Shown here piece by piece: positions 6,239 to 12,007 of a DNA stretch of 12,007 bases (positions are counted from its first letter, which is position 1; every line of letters starts with the position of its first letter). A model generated the notes under the pieces. That model was not told the origin of the DNA. It saw nothing but the letters and a program-made list of their open reading frames with translations, and did not search any database. Source of the stretch: an uncultured Lachnospiraceae bacterium (GTDB lineage: Bacteria > Bacillota > Clostridia > Lachnospirales > Lachnospiraceae); NCBI GenBank assembly GCA_947594335.1, contig CANQEC010000052.1, forward strand, positions 1 through 12,007, given 5' to 3'. The position numbers were made by a program, and so were the translations under genes.

Positions 6239-7792
6239 ATGCAAAAAAGATGGATCACAGGACTGTTCTGCGCTCTTGGCATCCTGTTTTTTCAGATGCT
6301 GACGGTTTTTGCCGGGGAAGGTGAAGTCATCAGCGAGGGTGTCTTTATCGGGGATATGGATGTAGGAGGAAAGACGCCGCAGGAAGCCGAGGAGATGGTG
6401 CGCGAGCAGGTTGGCCGGCTTTCAAGCATGATGATTACTCTGCAGATGGGGGACGATCAGGTTTCGGCGACCCTCGGACAGCTGGGGCTTTCCTGGGAAA
6501 ACACGGAGCTGATCGATGAAGTCAGCAGGGTGGGAACGACAGGCAGTATCATGCGCCGGTATAAGGAAAAGAAAGATCTTCAGAATCAGAATGTCCATTA
6601 TGATATAAAATACGCGGTTGACGAGGAAGCAGAACGGAAATTTGTTCAGATGTGCAATGCGTTCAATTCCGAGCCGGTCGAGGGAACGGTCCGCATGGGG
6701 GACGACGGCGTGCTTTACGCGGAGGGCGGTACGGACGGCCTTACGCTGAAGGAGGACGCTACGCTCGGGACGCTGAATGAATACATAGCGGAATGGAAGA
6801 TGGAGAATCTTGTGGTTCCGGTGGAGGTGACAAGGAAATCCCCGATGCTCAGCGAGGAGACGGTGAGCGAGATGAACCATATTCTCGGGACAGCTTCCAC
6901 GGATTATTCCGCTTCTTCCGCCGCGAGAGCCCAGAATATCGAGACAGGCGTATCCAAGATCAACGGCACGCTTCTGATGCCGGGAGAAGGATTTTCGGTC
7001 ACGGCCGCGGTTGTTCCGTTTACTGCGGAAAACGGCTATGAACCGGCGCCGTCCTATGAGAGCGGGCAGGTGGTTGACACGTACGGAGGAGGCATGTGCC
7101 AGGTTTCCACAACGCTGTACAACGCGCTTTTGAAAGCAGAGATTGAGATTGATGAAAGATCGAACCATACAATGACCGTATCGTACGTTGATCCGTCGAA
7201 GGACGCCGCGATTGCGGAAGGGCTGATGGATCTTGTATTTACCAATAATCTTGATTCGCCGATCTATATAGCAGGTTCCGCCTATTACGGCACGCTGACG
7301 TTCTCCGTCTACGGGAAGGAAACACGTCCGGCGAACCGCACGCTTGAGTTTGTCAGCGAGGTGACAGGCCGCACGGACCCGTCGTCGAATGTCACGCTGG
7401 TCGCGAAGCCGGACCAGAATGCCGGCTATGTGGTGCAGACACAGTCGCCGCACGAAGGATTGTCGGCCGTTTTGTGGAAGAAGATTTATATTGACGGGAA
7501 CCTGACGGATACGATTCAGGTCAATTCAAGCTACTATCAGGCGACGCCCGCGATCTATGAAGTCGGTGTGAACACGCCGAACGCACTGCTCGCGGCTGCT
7601 TTGAACAGCGCCATCGCGCAGAATAATCTGCAGCAGGTGCAGGCTGTTCTCGCGTCGCCGCCTCAGCCGCAGACCCAGGCTCCGGCTCAGACGCAGACGC
7701 AGCAGTCGGAGACCCAGGCTCAGACGACTGCTCCGCAGACAGATCCCCAGCAGCAGGCACCCGCTCCGGCGGGGACGGTTCCGGCTGCGTAG
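6239..7792 (+). CDS. VanW family protein with N-terminal peptidoglycan-binding-type domain
   Basis: The 517-residue product is exported: residues 1-25 (MQKRWITGLFCALGILFFQM, then LTVFA) form a signal peptide with a plausible cleavage after VFA. Residues about 30-200 contain the GVFIGDMDVGGKTPQEAEEM motif and match the PG_binding_4 type of repeat that usually precedes VanW. The VanW domain covers about residues 212-345, with the diagnostic INGTLLMPGEGFSV, YGGGMCQVSTTLYNALL and ERSNHTM segments. After a beta-rich part, residues about 473-517 form a low-complexity Gln/Thr/Pro/Ala tail, likely a flexible linker in or beyond the wall; no LPxTG sorting motif follows. VanW proteins occur beside vancomycin-resistance genes but also widely elsewhere, and their biochemical role is unsettled; no van genes are here, so resistance should not be inferred. 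A binding site (AGGGG, 6229-6233) precedes the ATG. Confidence 0.93.
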   Translation: MQKRWITGLFCALGILFFQMLTVFAGEGEVISEGVFIGDMDVGGKTPQEAEEMVREQVGRLSSMMITLQMGDDQVSATLGQLGLSWENTELIDEVSRVGTTGSIMRRYKEKKDLQNQNVHYDIKYAVDEEAERKFVQMCNAFNSEPVEGTVRMGDDGVLYAEGGTDGLTLKEDATLGTLNEYIAEWKMENLVVPVEVTRKSPMLSEETVSEMNHILGTASTDYSASSAARAQNIETGVSKINGTLLMPGEGFSVTAAVVPFTAENGYEPAPSYESGQVVDTYGGGMCQVSTTLYNALLKAEIEIDERSNHTMTVSYVDPSKDAAIAEGLMDLVFTNNLDSPIYIAGSAYYGTLTFSVYGKETRPANRTLEFVSEVTGRTDPSSNVTLVAKPDQNAGYVVQTQSPHEGLSAVLWKKIYIDGNLTDTIQVNSSYYQATPAIYEVGVNTPNALLAAALNSAIAQNNLQQVQAVLASPPQPQTQAPAQTQTQQSETQAQTTAPQTDPQQQAPAPAGTVPAA

Positions 7793-7856
7793 CGGGATTT
7801 CTGCAAATTTTTTCGATGGGCAGCCGATAAAATCAGAAAACCGGAGGGACAGCGTC

Positions 7857-8870
7857 ATGCGTACAGGGAAGATTCCTGAGGCCGTCCTGCGGCGGTCTGT
7901 TCTCCGCAGGATCCATGCGGACAGTTCTGTGCGGTGCACGGAGTTTTCCGGGGAGGACTGCGCTCTCTTTGCGTGGGAGCAGGGAAAAGAACGCGCATGG
8001 ATGACGGCGTACGCGTCAGTCTGCACCGTTCCGGGATTTGAGCGCCGTCCGGGGAAGCTGGTTCTGGCAGCCGCGAATAATCTTTGGGCGGGAGGAGCTC
8101 ATCCGGAGGCCCTGATGCTGCAGGCGCTGATACCGTCCTGGTATGAGGAGCGTGATCTGCAAAGGGACATGGATGAGATCGCTGCGGAGGCTGCGGCGCA
8201 GGAGATGAGGATCCTCGGCGGACATACGCAGGTTTCCGATGCGGTGAAGGAAGCCGTCTGCACGGTGACCGGAATCGGAACGATGGAGACGGCGTCCCGC
8301 GCAAAAGAACAGCCCGGCAGCAGGCGTCCTCTTCTTCCCGGGGACGAGCTCGTGGTGACGAAATGGATTGCCCTTGGAGGTACGGCGGCGCTTGCCCTGA
8401 ATTACGGGGAGAAGCTGAAAAGCCGGTATCCCCGCGTTCTGATCGACCGGGCAAAAGAATTTGAAAAGCTGATGTCGGTGGCGAAGGATGCCCGAGCCGT
8501 TAACCACTTCGGGCAGGCCGCCGTGCACGATCTGTCGCAGGGCGGGATATTCGGGGCGCTCCGTGAAATGACGGAGCACGCCGGTGTCGGACTCGAAGTG
8601 GATCTCAGAAAAATACCTGTGAAACAGGAGACAATAGAAATTTGTGAATATTTTGATGTAAACCCGTACGAGCTGTATTCTGCCGGGTCCCTGCTTGTTG
8701 GAACGGAACAAGGGGAGGCTCTGGTGAGACATCTGGCGCGGTGTTCTGTGCCGGCAGCGGTGATCGGAAGAGCAACGGACGGCAAGGACCGGATTATCCT
8801 GAACGGGGAGGACCGCCGTTATCTGGACCGCGCGCCGCAGGACGCATGGTATAAAAGGAAAGAGCCGTGA
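7857..8870 (+). CDS. AIR synthase-related (PurM/HypE-fold) protein with altered active site
   Basis: The 337-residue product matches the PurM/HypE/ThiL fold of ATP-dependent enzymes in length and motif order: MRTGKIPEAVL at the start, GEDCA at 32-36, GGHTQVSDAV near 122-131, TKWIALGGTAAL, HDLSQGGIFGA, and a C-terminal domain ending soon after a GRATDG turn. It most resembles stand-alone AIR synthase-like proteins of clostridia often labelled hydrogenase maturation factor. No hydrogenase or purine genes are adjacent, and the C-terminal cysteine that HypE needs is absent (it ends YKRKEP), so HypE activity is unlikely. Two positions normally acidic in the nucleotide/metal site look replaced: the usual STDP is here TAYA (around residue 52), and the usual N-D-L/I is N74-N75-L. 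ATP turnover may be lost. GGAGG (7843-7847) lies 9 bases before ATG 7857. The substrate is unknown. Confidence 0.82.
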   Translation: MRTGKIPEAVLRRSVLRRIHADSSVRCTEFSGEDCALFAWEQGKERAWMTAYASVCTVPGFERRPGKLVLAAANNLWAGGAHPEALMLQALIPSWYEERDLQRDMDEIAAEAAAQEMRILGGHTQVSDAVKEAVCTVTGIGTMETASRAKEQPGSRRPLLPGDELVVTKWIALGGTAALALNYGEKLKSRYPRVLIDRAKEFEKLMSVAKDARAVNHFGQAAVHDLSQGGIFGALREMTEHAGVGLEVDLRKIPVKQETIEICEYFDVNPYELYSAGSLLVGTEQGEALVRHLARCSVPAAVIGRATDGKDRIILNGEDRRYLDRAPQDAWYKRKEP

Positions 8871-9072
8871 AAATCTGCGAAGGATGTACGGCGCTTTTTT
8901 GAAAAATGTCTGCCGAAGCAGGATGGAGCCTTGTGTCAGGACTTGCGGGTAAATCCTGAAATTTGTCAGGTTGTAGGAGCCTAGTTGTCCCGCGAACGAA
9001 GTGAGTGGATGACAGCACTGGCATCCGACAGTCCGAGTCAGATATAAACTTACGTTTATAGAGGAGGAAAAT
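8871..9072. other. Structured spacer/leader upstream of the Lrp-type gene
   Basis: The 202-base gap is rich in inverted repeats. Examples are CTGC-CGAA-GCAG (8910-8921), TCAGGA/TCCTGA (8936-8941 with 8954-8959), and GGATG-A-CA-GCAC-TG-G-CATCC (9007-9026). The TCCTGA segment can instead pair forward, CCTGA (8955-8959) with TCAGG (8966-8970), so two hairpins compete for the same bases, the layout seen in switching leaders. The word GGAGCC occurs twice (8925, 8976). A T6 tract at 8895-8900 follows only a weak stem (GCG/CGC), so a terminator for the preceding gene is doubtful. I do not recognise a named riboswitch. It could be a regulatory leader, a small RNA or a decayed repeat. Confidence 0.4.
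9043..9060. promoter_or_regulatory. 18-bp AT-rich palindrome just before the Lrp-type gene
   Basis: TATAAAC and GTTTATA are perfect complements around TTAC, directly followed by the AGAGGAGG binding site (from 9061) and the ATG at 9073. The TATAAA could also serve as a -10 element, though no good -35 is seen. Lrp/AsnC proteins often bind partly palindromic AT-rich sites in front of their own gene, so autoregulation is a reasonable guess. In RNA the same bases would form a hairpin close to the binding site. Confidence 0.45.
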
Positions 9073-9555
9073 ATGAGAGAGCAGATTTTAACATTTCTGG
9101 AGAAGAACAGCAAAATAGATCTTGGTGAGCTGGCGGTGCTGCTGGGTACGTCGGAAGAAATCATCGCCAACGAAGTGGCGGACATGGAGAAGGAGCAGGT
9201 CATCTGCGGCTATCACACGCTGATTGACTGGGAGAAGACCTCGTCGGAGAAGACAACGGCCCTGATCGAGGTGCGCGTCGCGCCGCAGCGCGGACAGGGA
9301 TATGATTCCGTTGCGGAGCGGATCTACAACTATCCGGAGGTTCAGTCCGTCTACCTGATCGCGGGAGCGTACGACCTTCTGGTCATCCTGCAGGGAAAGA
9401 CGCTGCGCGAGGTGTCGAATTTTGTCAGCGACAAGCTGGCTACGCTCGACGCGGTTCTGAGTACGGCGACCTATTTTGTGCTGAAAAAGTACAAAGATTA
9501 CGGCACGATCCTCGGAAAGAAAAATAAAGATGAAAGGATGCTGATGACGCCGTGA
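9073..9555 (+). CDS. Lrp/AsnC family transcriptional regulator
   Basis: The 160-residue product has an N-terminal winged helix-turn-helix (about residues 1-50: REQILTFLEKNSKIDLGELA, then LLGTSEEIIANEVADMEKEQ) and a C-terminal RAM/AsnC ligand-sensing domain (about 62-140) including the IAGAYDLLVILQGKTL segment typical of the family. It would bind DNA as a dimer or higher oligomer and respond to an amino acid or related small molecule. AGAGGAGG sits immediately before the ATG. Its stop overlaps the GTG start of the aminotransferase by four bases (GTGA), so the two are coupled, and the regulator most likely controls the same amino acid pathway. A palindrome just upstream is a candidate autoregulatory site. 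The effector cannot be told from sequence. Confidence 0.93.
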   Translation: MREQILTFLEKNSKIDLGELAVLLGTSEEIIANEVADMEKEQVICGYHTLIDWEKTSSEKTTALIEVRVAPQRGQGYDSVAERIYNYPEVQSVYLIAGAYDLLVILQGKTLREVSNFVSDKLATLDAVLSTATYFVLKKYKDYGTILGKKNKDERMLMTP

Positions 9556-10733
9556 AAAATCCACTGTCAGAGAAAGTTTTGTCGATCGCGCCCTCCGGTA
9601 TCCGCAAATTTTTTGATATCGCGGCTGAGATGGACGACGTGATCTCCCTCGGCGTGGGCGAGCCTGATTTTGACACGCCGTGGCATGTAAGAGACGAGGG
9701 CATTTATTCCCTTGAAAAAGGAAGAACATTTTACACCTCAAATTCCGGGCTGAAGGAGCTTAGGATTGAGATTACCAGATACTTAAAGCGCCGGTGCAAT
9801 ATAGAATATGATCCGATAAAGGAGACGCTTGTGACCGTCGGGGGCAGCGAGGGTATCGATATCGCGCTGCGCGCGATGCTGAATCCGGGCGACGAGGTTC
9901 TGATTCCGGAGCCGTGCTACGTCTCCTATCTGCCGTGCGTCGTTCTCGCGGACGGCGTGCCGGTGACGATCCAGCTCAAAGAAGAGAACGAGTTTCGCCT
10001 GACAAAGGAAGAGCTGCTGGAGAAGATCACGGACAAAACCAAGATCCTGGTTCTGCCGTTTCCGAACAATCCGACCGGCGCCGTGATGCGCCGCAAAGAC
10101 CTGGAGGATATCGCCGAGGTCGTGATCGAGCACGATCTGTATGTGATCTCGGATGAGATTTATTCGGAGCTGACCTACGGGGAGGCGGAGCATGTTTCAA
10201 TCGCAAGCCTGCCGGGCATGTGGGAGCGCACGCTGACGATCAACGGCTTTTCCAAGGCGTATGCGATGACCGGCTGGAGACTTGGCTATATCTGCGGTCC
10301 GCAGAAAATTGTGGAGCAGATGACGAAGATCCATCAGTTCGCGATCATGTGCGCGCCGACGACGAGCCAGTACGCGGCTGTTGAGGCTATGCGCAACGGC
10401 GATGAGGATGTGCAGATGATGCGCGAGTCGTACGACCAGAGAAGGCGGTTCCTGATGCACGCATTTAAGGAAATGGGACTCAAATGCTTTGAGCCGTTCG
10501 GCGCGTTTTATGTATTTCCAAGCATTGCCGAGTTTGGCCTGACTTCCGATGAATTTGCGATGCGTCTTCTGGAAGAGGAGCATGTCGCCGTCGTTCCGGG
10601 AACGGCGTTCGGCGCCTGCGGGGAAGGTTTTCTGCGTATTTCCTATGCCTACTCGATTGAGGCCCTGAAAGCGGCGCTTGCGCGGATCGACCGGTTTATC
10701 AAGAGGCTGAAGGCGGAGCAGGCCGCGAAATAG
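9552..10733 (+). CDS. Pyridoxal-phosphate aminotransferase, class I/II
   Basis: This is a cytoplasmic PLP enzyme of fold type I, 393 residues, usual for the AspC/PatA-like group. Motifs in order are SLGVGEPDFDTP near the N-terminus, YTSNSGLKELR, the VGGSEGIDIALRA cofactor-binding loop, PFPNNPTGAVM with the substrate-contact Asn, SDEIYSELTY with the cofactor-binding Asp and Tyr, and SKAYAMTGWRLGY with K235 as the Schiff-base lysine. An arginine near the C-terminus (FLRISYA) would hold the substrate carboxylate. GTG 9552 is the only suitable start; a purine-rich AAAGG lies 14 bases upstream, so initiation probably depends on coupling to the overlapping Lrp-type gene. The exact amino donor (aspartate, aromatic, or N-acetyl-diaminopimelate) cannot be assigned from the sequence alone. 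Confidence 0.94.
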   Translation: MKNPLSEKVLSIAPSGIRKFFDIAAEMDDVISLGVGEPDFDTPWHVRDEGIYSLEKGRTFYTSNSGLKELRIEITRYLKRRCNIEYDPIKETLVTVGGSEGIDIALRAMLNPGDEVLIPEPCYVSYLPCVVLADGVPVTIQLKEENEFRLTKEELLEKITDKTKILVLPFPNNPTGAVMRRKDLEDIAEVVIEHDLYVISDEIYSELTYGEAEHVSIASLPGMWERTLTINGFSKAYAMTGWRLGYICGPQKIVEQMTKIHQFAIMCAPTTSQYAAVEAMRNGDEDVQMMRESYDQRRRFLMHAFKEMGLKCFEPFGAFYVFPSIAEFGLTSDEFAMRLLEEEHVAVVPGTAFGACGEGFLRISYAYSIEALKAALARIDRFIKRLKAEQAAK

Positions 10734-10762
10734 GAGTCTGAGTGTGAAAGATAAGGGGAAAA

Positions 10763-11266
10763 ATGTCAGGACTGAATATTGTGTTGTTTGAGCCGGAGAT
10801 TCCTTCGAACACGGGAAATATCGGGCGCACCTGCGCGGCGACCGGCACGCGGCTTCACCTGATTGAACCGCTGGGGTTCAGTCTGTCGGAAAAGGCGCTG
10901 AAGCGTGCCGGTATGGACTACTGGCATCAGATTGATGTGACGCGCTATCTGGATTATGAGGAATTTCTTGAAAAGAACCCGCAGGCGAAGATCTACATGG
11001 CTTCCACGAAAGCACACAGGCTGTATACGGAAGTGAGCTACGAACCGGACTGTTTTCTGATGTTCGGGAAGGAAAGCGGAGGGATTCCGGAAGAGATTCT
11101 CTGCGAACATCCGGATACGGCGGTGCGGATCCCGATGATCGGGGAGACACGTTCCCTGAATTTGGCGAACTCCGTGGCCATCGTGCTGTATGAGGCGCTG
11201 CGTCAGAACGGATTCCCGGGGATGAAGCTGACTGGGGAGCTGACGCGGGCGACGTGGCGGGAGTGA
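10763..11266 (+). CDS. trmL: tRNA (cytidine/uridine-34-2'-O)-methyltransferase TrmL
   Basis: This SPOUT-superfamily enzyme methylates the ribose at wobble position 34 of tRNA-Leu isoacceptors using S-adenosylmethionine. The 167-residue length is typical of the single-domain TrmL type without an RNA-binding extension. Characteristic segments are NIVLFEPEIPSNTGNIGRTC at the start, the IEPLGF strand, the knot region MFGKESGGIPEEIL and the SAM-binding loop IPMIGETRSLNLANSVAIVL. AAGGGG lies 4-5 bases before ATG 10763. The gap after the aminotransferase is 29 bases, so it may be read from the same message. It is the last gene with the base composition of the main chromosome; the sequence becomes AT-rich directly after its stop. 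Confidence 0.95.
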   Translation: MSGLNIVLFEPEIPSNTGNIGRTCAATGTRLHLIEPLGFSLSEKALKRAGMDYWHQIDVTRYLDYEEFLEKNPQAKIYMASTKAHRLYTEVSYEPDCFLMFGKESGGIPEEILCEHPDTAVRIPMIGETRSLNLANSVAIVLYEALRQNGFPGMKLTGELTRATWRE

Positions 11267-11275
11267 AAAATTCAT

Positions 11276-11289
11276 ATTATCTTAATAAT
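11276..11289. repeat. AT-rich inverted repeat at the -35 region of the right-edge promoter
   Basis: ATTAT (11276-11280) and ATAAT (11285-11289) are complementary around CTTA. The element lies just after trmL and upstream of the extended -10, about where a -35 would be. It could be an operator for a repressor or a weak AT-rich terminator stem followed by CTTTATTT. The evidence is limited. Confidence 0.3.
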
Positions 11290-11305
11290 CTTTATTTAGT
11301 GAATG

Positions 11306-11314
11306 TGATATAAT
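11306..11314 (+). promoter_or_regulatory. Extended -10 promoter of the Panacea-domain gene
   Basis: TGATATAAT is a perfect TATAAT hexamer (11309-11314) preceded by TG at the extended -10 spacing. No TTGACA-like -35 is visible 16-18 bases upstream, which extended -10 promoters tolerate. Transcription would start near 11321, about 50 bases before the ATG at 11372. The site lies at the composition change after trmL, giving the following genes their own transcription. Confidence 0.65.
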
Positions 11315-11371
11315 GAGCGAAGAAGAAACAGCAGAACTGCATAGTTAAGAATCAAAAAAGAGAGGCTTTAA

Positions 11372-11824
11372 ATGGTAAATATTCGAGATGTTGCCAGCTG
11401 GTTTTTAAGTCAAGATTCTATGACTCATAAGAAACTTCAGAAGCTTTGCTATTATGCCCAGGCATGGTATTGTGCGCTTTATGACGGATCTCCTTTGTTT
11501 GAAGATGAGATTCAGGCATGGGTGCATGGTCCTGTGGTTCCATCATTATATCCGGTTTATGCAGATTACAAATGGATTCCCATTCCGAAAGCTGAGTTTG
11601 ATGCTGGTATTTTGGAAGATAAAGTACTGGATGTACTTGAAGCTGTGTATAACACATACGGAGAATTATCCGGTGATCAGCTGGAAAGTCTGACCCATTC
11701 GGAAGAACCGTGGATTCAGGCGAGAGGAGTTCTTAAGCCTTGGGAGACCAGTACAGCACCTATTTCATGTGCTGCAATGCGTGAATACTATTCTAAAAAG
11801 TATGAGCAGTCCCAGAATGATTAA
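11372..11824 (+). CDS. Panacea-domain (DUF4065, SocA/GepA-like) antitoxin-type protein
   Basis: The 150-residue product carries the conserved Panacea core: KKLQKLCYYAQAWYCALYDG, then PLFEDEIQAWVHGPVVPSLY (about residues 20-63). A C-terminal helical part follows (LESLTHSEEPWIQARG, then ISCAAMREYYSKKY), also family-typical. Panacea proteins act as neutralising domains of diverse toxin-antitoxin pairs and are common in prophages; SocA of Caulobacter is a relative that delivers its toxin to ClpXP. GAGAGG (11360-11365) lies 6 bases before ATG 11372. The gene has its own extended -10 promoter and is much more AT-rich than the upstream genes, which suggests acquisition. The next open frame overlaps its 3' end by 8 bases (ATGATTAA). 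No recognisable toxin is present within the remaining 180 bases, so a toxin, if any, lies outside or has been lost. The family call is good; the role here is inferred. Confidence 0.87.
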   Translation: MVNIRDVASWFLSQDSMTHKKLQKLCYYAQAWYCALYDGSPLFEDEIQAWVHGPVVPSLYPVYADYKWIPIPKAEFDAGILEDKVLDVLEAVYNTYGELSGDQLESLTHSEEPWIQARGVLKPWETSTAPISCAAMREYYSKKYEQSQND

Positions 11825-11988
11825 AAATTTTCAGCTTCCTGCTGTTGACAGGCAGATGACGAAAGAAAAACCGACGCTTCCTTTGTATTTATGAGGCTCA
11901 GGAATTGACAATTATGCAGCTTAATGAGCAAGTTGAATATTTAAAAGGAGAGCTGGAAACAGCGGAAACTTTACTGAATGAAAAATGA
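11817..11988 (+). pseudogene. Small frameshifted gene, 56 residues if one A is removed; possibly phage-related
   Basis: ATG 11817 overlaps the Panacea stop and reads MIKNFQLPAVDRQMTKEK, then stops at 11892-11894 after 25 residues. In the +1 frame the sequence from 11860 to 11988 is open and encodes a charged, heptad-like helix: RRFLCIYEAQELTIMQLNEQ, then VEYLKGELETAETLLNEK. Removing one A from the A5 run at 11866-11870 joins the parts into one 56-residue frame whose stop overlaps the next ATG (ATGA at 11985-11988). Good overlaps at both ends suggest this was, or is, one gene. The start FQLPAVDxxxT with a later FLxxYE faintly recalls the N-terminus of phage ArpU-type proteins, but that is weak. 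Possible causes are inactivation, slippage at the A run, or a sequencing error. Alternatively two tiny genes exist, the second from ATG 11914 (24 residues) behind CAGGA. Confidence 0.45.
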
Positions 11989-12007
11989 CCACAACAGAAA
12001 TGGCTGA
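11985..12007 (+). CDS. Start of a further reading frame, cut by the window end
   Basis: ATG 11985 begins MTTTEMA and runs off the window. It overlaps the stop of the coiled-coil frame by four bases (ATGA), the usual sign of coupling in a compact operon, and GAGAG/GGAG purines lie some distance upstream. Seven codons cannot identify a product. Confidence 0.25.

Noticed and set aside
6422..7453. 343-residue minus-strand frame inside the VanW gene
   Set aside because: The + strand VanW protein is unambiguous; the antisense product is Arg/His-rich shadow sequence.
6239..7792. Vancomycin resistance from the VanW domain
   Set aside because: VanW domains are widespread in Firmicutes without resistance, and no vanH/A/B/X, vanY or vanRS genes are present.
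7857..8870. Calling the gene hypE
   Set aside because: There is no C-terminal cysteine, no hyp or hydrogenase genes nearby, and changed nucleotide-site residues.
8871..9072. T-box or other named riboswitch
   Set aside because: I find no T-box sequence (GGTGGnACCGCG-like) and no terminator stem with a T run; a named class cannot be supported by eye.
8016..9203. 395-residue minus-strand frame over the AIR-synthase-like gene and Lrp spacer
   Set aside because: It is a shadow of GC-rich coding DNA; no recognisable domain or binding site, and it runs against two supported genes.
11313..11348. 11-codon frame MSEEETAELHS before the Panacea gene
   Set aside because: Its ATG overlaps the -10 hexamer and lies upstream of the expected transcription start, so it would not be in the message.

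Overview
This window looks like chromosomal DNA from a low-GC-phylum, moderately GC-rich clostridium, most likely a Lachnospiraceae-type gut Firmicute. The grounds are Firmicute-specific genes (HPr kinase/phosphorylase, ROK glucokinase with its zinc motif, DUF4080-type radical SAM protein, VanW-domain protein), strong AGGAGG-type ribosome binding sites, TTG and GTG starts, and tight stop/start overlaps. All recognisable genes are on the + strand. Long minus-strand reading frames are shadows produced by the base composition. No stretch over 300 bases lacks a gene; the longest gaps are 233 bases (uvrC-hprK) and 202 bases (AIR-synthase-like gene to Lrp).

Left part (1-5202): the 3' end of uvrC runs into a 40-bp tandem repeat that contains its stop codon. 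A probable promoter follows, then a coupled cluster: hprK, a ROK glucokinase and a large B12-binding/radical SAM protein, with stop/start overlaps of 4 and 1 bases. hprK and glcK join carbon-catabolite signalling with glucose phosphorylation.

Middle part (5203-8870): a hairpin-rich spacer precedes a DEDDh exonuclease with an unusual DUF3072-like tail. A 35-residue single-span membrane protein follows, then a secreted VanW/peptidoglycan-binding protein with a Gln/Pro/Thr-rich tail, then a PurM/HypE-fold protein that seems to have lost conserved acidic active-site residues.

Right-centre (8871-11266): a 202-base spacer with mutually exclusive hairpins and an 18-bp palindrome leads into an Lrp/AsnC regulator, whose stop overlaps the start of a class I/II aminotransferase; trmL (tRNA wobble methyltransferase) follows.

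Right edge (11267-12007): base composition drops sharply (sampled lines fall from 50-60% to about 32-43% GC). A strong extended -10 promoter drives a Panacea-domain (DUF4065/SocA-like) antitoxin-type gene. It is followed by an overlapping small gene that is open for 56 residues only if one A of an A5 run is removed, and then by the start of another reading frame. This looks like the left edge of a prophage or other acquired island. It is the part of the window most likely to hold something undescribed, but its partner genes lie beyond the end. The rest is largely housekeeping.
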